A stretch of 64,000 nt of DNA, taken from the NCBI RefSeq assembly GCF_001006785.1, contig NZ_CDHO01000002.1, positions 992,001-1,056,000 of the forward strand, given 5' to 3'. Positions within the stretch are counted from its first letter, which is position 1. Each line of letters opens with the position of its first letter. The notes under the pieces are model-generated. The model did no database searches and was not told the origin of the DNA. It saw only the letters and a program-made list of their open reading frames with translations. This document shows positions 7,331 to 15,252 of the stretch, in pieces. Origin of the DNA: Hyphomicrobium_B sp001006785. Its GTDB lineage: Bacteria > Pseudomonadota > Alphaproteobacteria > Rhizobiales > Hyphomicrobiaceae. Position numbers and translations under genes: made by a program.

Positions 7331-8569
7331 TTAAGGCCGCTTAGCCATTCGTCGTTTATCGTCGGTCATCACAGCGGCAACGACACAACCTGATACGAAT
7401 GTCAGAGCGCCTATAGTGTAGATGGCGGAAGCAAACCCAAAGCGATCTGCGATGAGGCCAGCCGAGAGCGCGCCGATTGCGTAACCGAGATCACGCCAAA
7501 ATCGATAGACGCTGAGAGATCGCGCACGCCAGGAAGGATGCGCCGCGTCGGAGACGGCGGCGATCAAGCTCGGATAGACCATCGCGGTGCCGAGCCCGAG
7601 AAGAACACTTGCGATCATCCAGCCGCTGAACGCGCTGCTGACGGCCGTCAAAATTAGCCCGCCCGCTTGAACCCACATCCCTCCGACGATCAATCCCTTT
7701 CTGCCCCATCGGTCGCTCAATGGGCCGGTCACGACCTGGGTGATACCCCAGACCATCGGATAGATCGCCTTGATGATGCCGATCCGCTCCACGCCAAGTC
7801 CGAGCCCGGCAAAGAATAACGGGAAGATGCCCCAACTCATTCCGTCGTTGAGGTTGTTGACGAGTCCTGCCTGGCTGGCCGCGAACAGATTGCGATCCTT
7901 GAACGATGTCAGCAGAAATACGTCTCGGAAGGAAAGTGGAGACGCATCTTTAGCGGCACCTTTCGCCTCAAGCTCGACGTGATGGCGCGTGTCACGAACG
8001 ATCAGAATCGAAAGTAAGGTGCCTGCAACGGCGTAAAAAACGCCGAGATAAATCGGTACGGGTCGCAGTCCGTATTGGCTCGCGAGATAGCCCGTCAGAA
8101 AAGCCGTCGCGCCAACGGCAAAATAGCCAGCGAACTCGTTCAGTCCGACTGCGAGCCCGCGGCTTTTAGGGCCGACAAGGTCGATCTTCATGATAACGGT
8201 CATCGACCAGGCGAAGCCCTGGCTTAATCCGAGCAGAACGTTCGCCGCGATAATCCATTCCCAGTTCGGCGCACCGATAATCATGAACGGAACGGGCAGC
8301 CCGATCAGCCAACCGGTCACCAGGACATGCTTACGACCCCAACGGTCAGCCAGCTGGCCGGATACAAGATTGGCGAACGCTTTGACCAGACCAAAGCTGA
8401 CGATGAATGAGGTGATGAGCGTCGCGGACTCGATACGGAAATCCTCGGCACCGATCAACGGCACGACGGTCCGCTCGATGCCGACCATGCCGCCAACAAA
8501 GGCATTGATCAAAACCAGCAGGGAGAATTGCCGCCAATTCTGTTTCAGGCCCAGGCTAACGGTGGACAT
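7331..8569 (-). CDS. MFS transporter
   Basis: 412 residues from the ATG at 8569; an ATG at 8596 and a GTG at 8647 are alternatives, none with a clear ribosome binding site. The product has twelve hydrophobic segments with the major-facilitator loop motif GQLADRWGRK between segments 2 and 3 and its repeat GPLSDRWGRKG in the second half. Substrate cannot be told from sequence; the closest general type is the drug or metabolite exporter/importer class. It stands alone, converging on xoxF, so its substrate link to methylotrophy is unknown. Confidence 0.85.
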   Translation of the reverse strand: MSTVSLGLKQNWRQFSLLVLINAFVGGMVGIERTVVPLIGAEDFRIESATLITSFIVSFGLVKAFANLVSGQLADRWGRKHVLVTGWLIGLPVPFMIIGAPNWEWIIAANVLLGLSQGFAWSMTVIMKIDLVGPKSRGLAVGLNEFAGYFAVGATAFLTGYLASQYGLRPVPIYLGVFYAVAGTLLSILIVRDTRHHVELEAKGAAKDASPLSFRDVFLLTSFKDRNLFAASQAGLVNNLNDGMSWGIFPLFFAGLGLGVERIGIIKAIYPMVWGITQVVTGPLSDRWGRKGLIVGGMWVQAGGLILTAVSSAFSGWMIASVLLGLGTAMVYPSLIAAVSDAAHPSWRARSLSVYRFWRDLGYAIGALSAGLIADRFGFASAIYTIGALTFVSGCVVAAVMTDDKRRMAKRP

Positions 8570-9030
8570 CGTCTGAACTCGATCTGCAGGGATCATCGGA
8601 TGACGTCTGATTATTTCGACTGCCAGCGTCTGGTGTTCGAACGACACGGATAACGCGAAGCAAACGCGATCGGCATCAGCAGACCCGAATCATCAAACAC
8701 GCAAAGAAGCGAACTTCATCGGTTGGTGGCCGCAAGTCGCTTGAAAACAATTCTGATAGCGAGCGGCAAGCAGGCGCCTGCGGACTTCGAGAACTCCAAC
8801 ATCGTCGTTACGATGGTCTCGAACAACCTTGCAATCAAGCCAGGAGTCCATCGGGACGCGGCCTCGATAGCCATCAATAGACAACGCGAATGCACCTATC
8901 TAAAAACAAAATATATGAACTGACAGCCTCGGCGTGGATGGCCTCGACGTTGGGCTGCCCATAGACTATTCGCTCGATATTTTATGAGCGCCCCAGGCAA
9001 TCATCGACCTTGCTCGAGGGACATTGTCCA
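8570..9030. other. intergenic region between MFS and kinase genes
   Basis: About 460 bases without a supportable gene; the small frames on both strands lack codon bias, family signatures and ribosome binding sites. A short AT-rich patch lies near 8899-8920 and a weak inverted repeat CGCTC/GAGCG at 8971-8990. It presumably contains divergent promoters, but no clear -35/-10 pair was found. Confidence 0.4.
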
Positions 9031-10299
9031 ATGCTGCAGCCTATAGAGTATGGGCTTCTGTCTCTTGTCGCGATGCTGGTGGCAATATCGGCCTACAGTG
9101 CGCGCATGTATGCCTCTTTGAGGCGCGCCCGTTTCGGGCTCCAAACGGAAACGTTCAATCGCTTGGCCGCAGAAGAACGGCTCGCCGATCGAGAGCAACG
9201 GCTTTGCCAGATCATCGCCACCGAACCCGAATGCGTGAAAATCCAATCTCTCGACGGCGTCATTCTGGAGATGAATCCGGCCGGCCTCTCTCTGGTCGAC
9301 GCGGACAACGCAGACGACATCGTCGGAACGTCGGTCTACCGCGTCGTCGCGGCCGAATACCATGAAGCCTACGAGGCGATGACGAAACGCGTATTCAATG
9401 GCGAAAGCGTCAAGCTGGAGTTCAAAATTCTGTCCTTGAAGGGGGCTCTGCGTTGGCTCGAAACGCACGCTGCGCCACTTCGCGATCAGGATGGCGCAGT
9501 GACAGCGCTGCTTGGCATCACGCGCGATATCAGCGAACTCAAGCGCTACGAAGATGAGATGCGCCTGCACTATCGCGAACTGTCGGTCGCTTCGCGCCTC
9601 AATTCCATGGGGCAGATGGCGACAGCGCTCGCACACGAACTCAATCAGCCGTTAGCCGCCATTGCCAACTATTCGCGAGGCTGCCTCTACCGGCTCGAAA
9701 ATGGGTCCAAGTCCGCCGAGCTCAAAAGAGCTATGGAGCACGTGTGCAGCCAAGCTGAGAGAGCTGGCGACATCATCGCGAGTGTCCGCCGCTTCCTTTC
9801 CAAAGGCAACGTCACGTTTCGCCAGCTCGATATCAGCACAGTCCTTTCGGACGCTATCCGGATTGTTGCGCCGGAGGCTCAAGCGCACGGAGTTAAGCTC
9901 TGCACGCGCGGCGTGGTGTCCATCCCACCGGTCATGGGCGAAGCCATCCAGATAGAGCAGGTCATACTCAACATCGTGCGCAACGCCATTGAGGCCATGG
10001 CCACGGACGAAAACGGCCGCGGTCGGACCGTGACAATATCGTCGGAATATTCTCAGCCAGGATTGGTGCGCGTCTCGTTCAATGATTGCGGTCCCATCGC
10101 ACCTGCAATCGATACTGAAAAAATGTTCGAAGCATTTTTCACCACAAAGCCGAAGGGAATGGGAATGGGGCTGCCGATATCGAAATCGATTATCGAAGCG
10201 CACGGCGGGCAACTACTCGTCAAGACGAATGCGCCGAACCCCGGCTTAACGTTTATCATCGAGCTTCCCGCTCGGAAGAGAGTGGAAAATGCGGACTAG
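9031..10299 (+). CDS. PAS-domain sensor histidine kinase (FixL-like)
   Basis: 422 residues. The ATG at 9031 with GAGGG 12 bases upstream is preferred over the TTG at 9010. One membrane segment (about 8-26) is followed by a coiled linker, a PAS/PAC domain (about 55-170, ending LLGITRDISELKRYE), the HisKA box with phospho-accepting H202 (ALAHELNQPLAAIANYSRG) and an ATPase domain with N-box EQVILNIVRNAIEAM and G-box KGMGMGLPISKSIIEAHGG. The signal sensed by the PAS domain is unknown. It overlaps the FixJ-like regulator gene by 11 bases and so is its partner. The OsmC-Lpd-lipoyl genes that follow on the same strand are plausible targets. Confidence 0.92.
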   Translation: MLQPIEYGLLSLVAMLVAISAYSARMYASLRRARFGLQTETFNRLAAEERLADREQRLCQIIATEPECVKIQSLDGVILEMNPAGLSLVDADNADDIVGTSVYRVVAAEYHEAYEAMTKRVFNGESVKLEFKILSLKGALRWLETHAAPLRDQDGAVTALLGITRDISELKRYEDEMRLHYRELSVASRLNSMGQMATALAHELNQPLAAIANYSRGCLYRLENGSKSAELKRAMEHVCSQAERAGDIIASVRRFLSKGNVTFRQLDISTVLSDAIRIVAPEAQAHGVKLCTRGVVSIPPVMGEAIQIEQVILNIVRNAIEAMATDENGRGRTVTISSEYSQPGLVRVSFNDCGPIAPAIDTEKMFEAFFTTKPKGMGMGLPISKSIIEAHGGQLLVKTNAPNPGLTFIIELPARKRVENAD

Positions 10300-10945
10300 C
10301 GAGTGGGTCTTTGTTGTCGATGATGACCGGGCGGCTCGAGAATCTCTCGAATACCTTCTCACCTCGGTAGGCTATCGCGTCTGCGGATTCCAATCGGCCA
10401 ACGACTTCATCGTTGGCTACGGAGATCGCGTGGGATGTCTCATCCTCGATGTGCGAATGCCGGGCATGAGCGGTCTGCAGCTTCTGCTTGAACTCGAACG
10501 CAGGCAGCCCCCGCTTTCGACCATTGTCGTCACGGGTCACGGTGACGTGCCGATGGCGGTAACAGCGATGCGGCACGGCGCAATCGATTTTCTGCAAAAG
10601 CCATTCAACAATCAGGCGCTGCTCGACAGAACTGAAGAGGCAATGGCGCGCGCACGCGGACTGTATAAAGCCGAAATCTCGCGCTCGGAGGTCGATGCGA
10701 ACTTCAACAGGCTGACGTGCCGCGAACGAGAGGTGGCGTGGCTCATATTCGGTGGAATGTCCAACAAGCTAATAGCTGCCGAGTTGGAGCTGAGTTGCAA
10801 AACCGTTGAGGCTCATCGCGCTAACGTCATGGGCAAGATGTCGGCGCATTGCGTTGTAGATCTGGTGCAAAAGCTCAACGTGCTTGTAGGGCCGAAGCCT
10901 TTTCCGGATCAGAAAAGCGCTCGATCCCCCTCGACGGCCGGTTAG
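10289..10945 (+). CDS. FixJ-family response regulator
   Basis: 218 residues. The receiver domain has D11-D12-D13, phospho-acceptor D54 (LILDVRMPGMSG), T82 in the VVTGHGDVPMA motif and K104 (FLQKPF), all FixJ-like. The C-terminal LuxR-type helix-turn-helix runs from LTCREREVAWLIFGG through CKTVEAHRANVMGKM. Translation is coupled to the kinase gene by an 11-base overlap. Its stop codon lies inside a palindrome (10942-10958) in the leader region of the OsmC operon, suggesting that it may bind there to control the downstream genes. Confidence 0.92.
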   Translation: MRTSEWVFVVDDDRAARESLEYLLTSVGYRVCGFQSANDFIVGYGDRVGCLILDVRMPGMSGLQLLLELERRQPPLSTIVVTGHGDVPMAVTAMRHGAIDFLQKPFNNQALLDRTEEAMARARGLYKAEISRSEVDANFNRLTCREREVAWLIFGGMSNKLIAAELELSCKTVEAHRANVMGKMSAHCVVDLVQKLNVLVGPKPFPDQKSARSPSTAG

Positions 10946-10958
10946 GGAAAATCCCTAA
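10942..10958. promoter_or_regulatory. palindromic operator candidate upstream of OsmC
   Basis: TTAGGGA-AAA-TCCCTAA is a perfect 7-bp inverted repeat with a 3-base spacer. It spans the stop codon of the FixJ-like regulator and lies 88 bases before the OsmC start. Size and symmetry suit a dimeric LuxR-type helix-turn-helix regulator. Confidence 0.55.
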
Positions 10959-11045
10959 GAATTGCAGTGATGCACCCAATTGTGGAGCGCTTCTCCCGGC
11001 GCGTAGCCTGCGCGCATAACAATATCAAACACGGGAGAAACGCTC

Positions 11046-11585
11046 ATGTCGCAGGACAACATCAAGCAAACGCTTCTCGCAGCGATCGACAACGTCAAGC
11101 AGAACCCGGCCGCCGCGAAGGTCGTTTTTCGCGCCTCGACGCAACTCGGCGAGGGCATGCACTGCACCGGTACAGTCCGCGATTTTCCTGCAATGAGCAT
11201 TGACGAGCCCGCCGACCTCGGTGGCAGCGATCGTGGTCCGAACCCAGTCGAACTCGTCCTCGTCGCGCTCGGAACGTGCCAGGAGATCGTGTACCGGGCT
11301 TACGCGTCGGTGCTGGGGATCGAACTTGAAAGCGTCAAATGCAATTTGCGCGGATACCTCGATCTTCGCGGACTGTTCGGCATGGACGAAGGCGTTCCGG
11401 CTGGATTCCAGAAGATCATGTTCGAAACGGAAATCCGGAGCAGCGCGAGCCGGGAAGATCTGCAGAAGCTCGCACAGATCGTCGAGGCGCATTGCCCCGT
11501 GCTCAACACGCTTCAGACTCCCGTCGAGGTCGCCGGTAACGTCGTTATCAACGGCCAGGCGATGGCGCTCGAGGCAACCGCCTAA
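11046..11585 (+). CDS. OsmC family peroxiredoxin-like protein
   Basis: 179 residues with a GGGAG-type site upstream. The OsmC/Ohr fold is supported by GPNPVELVLVALGTCQEI, containing the peroxidatic C78, and by the second conserved cysteine C150 in EAHCPVLNTLQTPVEV. OsmC/Ohr enzymes reduce organic hydroperoxides, and known members are re-reduced by lipoylated proteins and dihydrolipoamide dehydrogenase rather than thioredoxin (established for Xylella Ohr). Here the next two genes encode just such a reductase and a lipoyl carrier, with only two bases to the next start. The protein is cytosolic. Confidence 0.88.
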   Translation: MSQDNIKQTLLAAIDNVKQNPAAAKVVFRASTQLGEGMHCTGTVRDFPAMSIDEPADLGGSDRGPNPVELVLVALGTCQEIVYRAYASVLGIELESVKCNLRGYLDLRGLFGMDEGVPAGFQKIMFETEIRSSASREDLQKLAQIVEAHCPVLNTLQTPVEVAGNVVINGQAMALEATA

Positions 11586-11587
11586 GC

Positions 11588-12997
11588 ATGAGCCATATCA
11601 TTGTTCTTGGCGGCGGGCCGGCAGGTTACGTCGCCGCTTCCCACGCCGCAGCGCATGGTGCGCGCGTCACTCTGGTCGATCCCAAACCGCTCGGAGGAAC
11701 ATGCCTCAACCAAGGATGTGTTCCGACGAAAGTTTTGGTGGAGAGCTGCGGTCTTCTCGAAAAGATTAAACGGGCCGAGTCTTTCGGCCTGCAATTCTCG
11801 GGTTCCGTCGCGGGGGATTGGGCCGCGATCAATCGCCGTTCGGCATCGATCATCGAGATGCTCGGACAGGGCATTGAACGATTGATGGAAGACCGCGAGG
11901 TGACGCTGCTTCGCGGATATGGCGAGTTTGTCGATGCGCATTGCGTTCGCGTCAATGATCAGGTCCTGCGCGCCGACCATATTCTGATCTGCACCGGCTC
12001 GACTCCGCAGGCTGATCCCCAGTTCAATATCGATGGCGCAACGATCGGCACGTCCGACGATCTGCTCGCCTGGGAAAACCTGCCGCGCTCGATGTTGATC
12101 GTGGGTTCCGGCATCATCGCCTGCGAGTTTGCCTTCGTTCTCGACAGTCTTGGCGTGGATGTCACGGTGCTGGCGAGCGGACCACGTCTGATGTCACATG
12201 CCGACAAGGACATCTCGTCTGTGCTGCAACGGGAGATGCGCAAGCGGGGCATCAAGGTTCAGCTGAACTGCCGTATCCAATCGCTTACACATACGTCAGA
12301 AGGCGTCAGCGCATATGCTGACGATAAAATCGTAGGCGCTGCCGAGCGGGCGCTCGTGGCTGTGGGACGATGCGCCAATACTGCCGGCATTGGGCTAGAG
12401 GCAGCGGGCATTCGAACCAACGAGTGGCGCGAAATCTGCGTCGATGACGTGCTGCGCACGAACGTGCCGCACATCTACGCCGCGGGCGACGTGAACGGCC
12501 GATCCGGCTTGGCCCACGCGGCATCGGCGCAGGCCAAGCTCGCCATCGATCACATGCTACGCCGCGAGTTTTCCTTGCTGGATGACGGGGCAATTCCTGT
12601 CGCCGTATTCACGAACCCGGAAATCGGTTGGGTCGGCAGGACGGAGCACGGAGCCGTCGGCGACGGTCTCTCTGTCGAAATTGGAAAGTTCGATTTGCGC
12701 GGCCTCGGACGGGCTCATGCCTTGGACGAGATCTCGGGCATGGCAAAGGTGGTCGTCGATAAGCACTCTGGAGAGCTGATAGGCCTTCACGTCATCGGTC
12801 CGCATGCTTCGGAGATCGTGCATGAGGGCGCGCTGGTGATCCAGCGTAACGGTAAGGCGAACGAACTGTTTCGCACCGTCCACGCGCATCCGACGATCTC
12901 CGAAGGCATCCTTGAAGCTGTCGAGGACGCCATCGGGCAGGCAACCCACAAGCCCATGAACCGCCAAAGGAGCGCAAATGCCCTCCAGCTTATCTGA
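11588..12997 (+). CDS. dihydrolipoamide-dehydrogenase-like flavoprotein
   Basis: 469 residues, the usual length of the class I pyridine nucleotide-disulfide oxidoreductases. It has the FAD-binding motif VLGGGPAGYVAA at the N-terminus, the redox disulfide C39-C44 (GGTCLNQGCVPTK), an NAD(P) site (VGSGIIACEFA), the second FAD motif YAAGDVNG and the catalytic His-Glu dyad H434/E439 (HAHPTISEG). These features fit dihydrolipoyl dehydrogenase and not mercuric or glutathione reductase. No pyruvate, 2-oxoglutarate or glycine-cleavage genes are nearby. It starts two bases after OsmC and overlaps the lipoyl-carrier gene by 20 bases, so its likely partner is that carrier. Confidence 0.9.
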   Translation: MSHIIVLGGGPAGYVAASHAAAHGARVTLVDPKPLGGTCLNQGCVPTKVLVESCGLLEKIKRAESFGLQFSGSVAGDWAAINRRSASIIEMLGQGIERLMEDREVTLLRGYGEFVDAHCVRVNDQVLRADHILICTGSTPQADPQFNIDGATIGTSDDLLAWENLPRSMLIVGSGIIACEFAFVLDSLGVDVTVLASGPRLMSHADKDISSVLQREMRKRGIKVQLNCRIQSLTHTSEGVSAYADDKIVGAAERALVAVGRCANTAGIGLEAAGIRTNEWREICVDDVLRTNVPHIYAAGDVNGRSGLAHAASAQAKLAIDHMLRREFSLLDDGAIPVAVFTNPEIGWVGRTEHGAVGDGLSVEIGKFDLRGLGRAHALDEISGMAKVVVDKHSGELIGLHVIGPHASEIVHEGALVIQRNGKANELFRTVHAHPTISEGILEAVEDAIGQATHKPMNRQRSANALQLI

Positions 12998-13379
12998 TGA
13001 GATTGGCTTCCATCCCTGTCACCTTTGGGTGAGACGCTGCAGCGAACCCGGCGAAGCCCATGTCGGCTTATCGGACTTTGCACAGAAACAGCTTGGCAAG
13101 ATCATGTACGTTGATCTTCCTCAGACCGGAACGAGCATCGAGGCGGACATTCCGTTCGGAACGGTCGAGTCGTTCAAAGTCGTGTCGGAACTTTTGGCTC
13201 CCGTGTCTGGCGTCGTTGTGGACGTCAACGGCAGTCTCAAAGGACAGGCCAACCTGTTGAACGACGACTGTTACGGCGCCGGTTGGCTTGTCCGGATCCG
13301 TGTCGATGAAAACGCGGATCTTTCACCACTTCTAACCGCTGACGCCTACATGCAGATGCTCGGCGCAAAAGCCAGGTGA
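12978..13379 (+). CDS. GcvH-like lipoyl carrier protein
   Basis: 133 residues with the single-lipoyl-domain fold of glycine cleavage H protein. The lipoylation site is K67 in FGTVESFKVVSELLAPVSG, and NDDCYGAGWLVRI matches the conserved C-terminal part. No gcvT, gcvP or hdr-like genes lie nearby, which argues against roles in glycine cleavage or in the sHdr/LbpA sulfur oxidation pathway known from Hyphomicrobium, although LbpA-type proteins share this fold. The gene overlaps the flavoprotein gene by 20 bases and follows OsmC, so shuttling electrons from the flavoprotein to OsmC is the simplest reading. A lipoate ligase or LipB/LipA would have to act from elsewhere. Confidence 0.88.
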   Translation: MPSSLSDEIGFHPCHLWVRRCSEPGEAHVGLSDFAQKQLGKIMYVDLPQTGTSIEADIPFGTVESFKVVSELLAPVSGVVVDVNGSLKGQANLLNDDCYGAGWLVRIRVDENADLSPLLTADAYMQMLGAKAR

Positions 13380-13678
13380 CCGCTCGCGATTGCTGATCGA
13401 CCCGTCCGCGCGCCTCATCGCACGCGGGCGCTTCTGTAGAATGGCGGCAAAGCGGAGAAAATTCGCTGTGTCGCGCTCATTCTTTCGATCGTTGGATGCC
13501 CCACCACACACACGTGCGCTCGTCGAGTTCGCAAACACCACCCGGCGCCCAATCTGCGTGGCGCAAAAAAACAATCAGCTTTGATGTTCTTGAATGGCGG
13601 ACCACAGAACGCGCTTTACGCGCCTATCCTATAGGACTCGTCACAAGCCGCTGATGACTGTTAAGTCTCTGAAAATAT
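13380..13678. other. intergenic region between lipoyl carrier and tRNA-Pro
   Basis: About 300 bases with no supportable gene. A weak GC-rich inverted repeat (GCGCC...GGGCGC around 13416-13431) could terminate the OsmC operon but has no T-tract. Confidence 0.4.
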
Positions 13679-13756
13679 TGGTCGGAGCGAGAGGATTTGA
13701 ACCTCCGACCCCCAGTCCCCCAGACTGGTGCGCTAACCAGGCTGCGCTACGCTCCG
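13679..13756 (-). tRNA. tRNA-Pro (anticodon GGG)
   Basis: On the minus strand the 7-bp acceptor stem CGGAGCG (13756-13750) pairs with CGCTCCG (13689-13683). The anticodon stem CCAGT/ACTGG encloses the loop CTGGGGG with anticodon GGG, and the T-arm has GGTTCAAATCC. A is the discriminator and CCA (13681-13679) is encoded. D-loop residues GGTTAGCGC are normal. Confidence 0.95.
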
Positions 13757-13917
13757 TCCCAGACGTTCCGGCGATGTCAGGAAGCCCGCTTCGGGCCCAC
13801 GGCCACCGGCGCGGTCGTCCGCGTTGGGTAAAGGAACGCTTCCCGCCCGTCAAGGCGCGTTGCCACGCGTGGACCGGCGCAAGTCGACGCCTTCAGTCTT
13901 GCCGCGCTCGAACCAGC

Positions 13918-14937
13918 TTAACGCCGGTATTCGGGCAGCCGCTTCAGAATGTCGATAATTGGATAATCCACCCAGGCATGGGTAACGAGATCGCGGTGAC
14001 GCCCCGCCCCACCAGGGGCGACCGTCACCCCTCCGGTCGCAAGCCGCGTGCTGAGTTCGGGACTGACGTCGACATCGTGCGCGGCGAGAATGCCCTCGAG
14101 CTGCGCATTCTGGTTCCGCGTCGATCCGAGATAGACGCTGACGAAAAATGCCGACGGATCAGCCTCGATCCAATGCGCGAACTTGTCGAGATCGCCATAA
14201 AGAGAGTCGAGCAGCACCACGCCGCGAACGCGCTTCTTCAAGCCGCCCTGCTCGATCGCAGACGCCGCCGCGACGTATCCGCCGCTATACGCAACGAGCA
14301 CGATCGGCATGCTGGCGAAGGTCCGGAGCGCACGCTTTTCGCCGAAAAGACGCGCCAACTGCTGTCCGGCTTCTCCGACAAAACGACCGAACGCGCCCGG
14401 TTGCCAGAATTTTCCGGCGCTCGAATCCCGCGCGTCGATCGCAAGCTGAGGCGCAACGAGCACGACATTGGCGTTCGAGGCGGAAATCTGAGCCGGAACC
14501 TTCTGGCGATCGAGCACATCACGTTCCAACGTCGCGCCGTGGCCGTGAAAGAAGACCATCATCAGCGCCGGACGGCGGATGTCGAAACCCTTCGGGATGT
14601 GAAGCAGAACGCGATTATCGTTGTACGTCTCATCTTCCCAGTAGACACGCCCGCTGCCGGTGCGGTGGCCTTTGCGGCTGCCTTCCGTGACGTTCAGAAA
14701 CGGCGCGTTCGATCCAGGCATCGTGCCATGATAGGGAAACGGCGCCGTATCGAACGGAACCAGCGCCGTTCGCGCCGTCGCCAGCGGCGCGCTGCGCGAC
14801 CGCACCTGCGTTTTTGAGGGCGTGATCTGGCGATGGCCGTTGGTCTTGCGAGCGGCAAATGCGCCTGCGCTGCCAACGGTTAACGCCACCCCCGTGCCAA
14901 ATGCCGCCGCGAGGAAGCCCCGTCGCCCGTGGTTCAT
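13918..14937 (-). CDS. Tat-exported alpha/beta-hydrolase-like protein
   Basis: 339 residues. The N-terminus has a twin-arginine signal (GRRGFLAAAFGTGVALTVG), so the folded protein is exported to the periplasm. An alpha/beta-hydrolase fold is suggested by LMMVFFHGHGA (oxyanion region) and the nucleophile-elbow-like AYSGGYVAA, with a late V-T-H-A-W histidine. The G-x-S-x-G elbow is slightly altered (A-Y-S-G-G). Substrate is unknown. It lies alone between the tRNA and an intergenic region. Confidence 0.7.
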   Translation of the reverse strand: MNHGRRGFLAAAFGTGVALTVGSAGAFAARKTNGHRQITPSKTQVRSRSAPLATARTALVPFDTAPFPYHGTMPGSNAPFLNVTEGSRKGHRTGSGRVYWEDETYNDNRVLLHIPKGFDIRRPALMMVFFHGHGATLERDVLDRQKVPAQISASNANVVLVAPQLAIDARDSSAGKFWQPGAFGRFVGEAGQQLARLFGEKRALRTFASMPIVLVAYSGGYVAAASAIEQGGLKKRVRGVVLLDSLYGDLDKFAHWIEADPSAFFVSVYLGSTRNQNAQLEGILAAHDVDVSPELSTRLATGGVTVAPGGAGRHRDLVTHAWVDYPIIDILKRLPEYRR

Positions 14938-15252
14938 GCTTTCAAATGCGATTTTGCCGACATACGCGTCCCTGTGTACGCCGCGCCAAGATTAGAATCC
15001 CATTTACCTTGGCCGACAATAGTCAGTTGGCGGCCGACACTGTTTTCACGACGTTAAAGTCCAAAATTGTCCATATCGTGAGTTAAGAGGACGCATGAAC
15101 TCCAGTTGCCTGCGGGCAAGAACTCGGAAATATGCCTGCAACGGCGCGTCAGGTGTATTTTGGCAACGCGAATTGAACATGTCTCGCCGCCCGTTGTTGG
15201 AATTAGTGCGACTCAATACTGTCGCCGAATTTGCTAGGGCAAAGCCTTACTG
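14938..15252. other. intergenic region upstream of APC permease
   Basis: About 315 bases between divergent genes. No coding frame with support and no strong hairpin was found; it presumably holds both promoters. Confidence 0.4.

Noticed and set aside
8693..8923. Two overlapping 60-66 codon frames on opposite strands upstream of the kinase
   Set aside because: No ribosome binding site, codon bias or family resemblance; neither strand is preferred.
12978..13379. Assignment of the lipoyl protein to glycine cleavage or to sHdr-LbpA sulfur oxidation
   Set aside because: No gcvT/gcvP or hdr-like genes are in the window, and the tight linkage to OsmC and a dihydrolipoyl-dehydrogenase-like gene fits another role better; not excluded in the wider genome.
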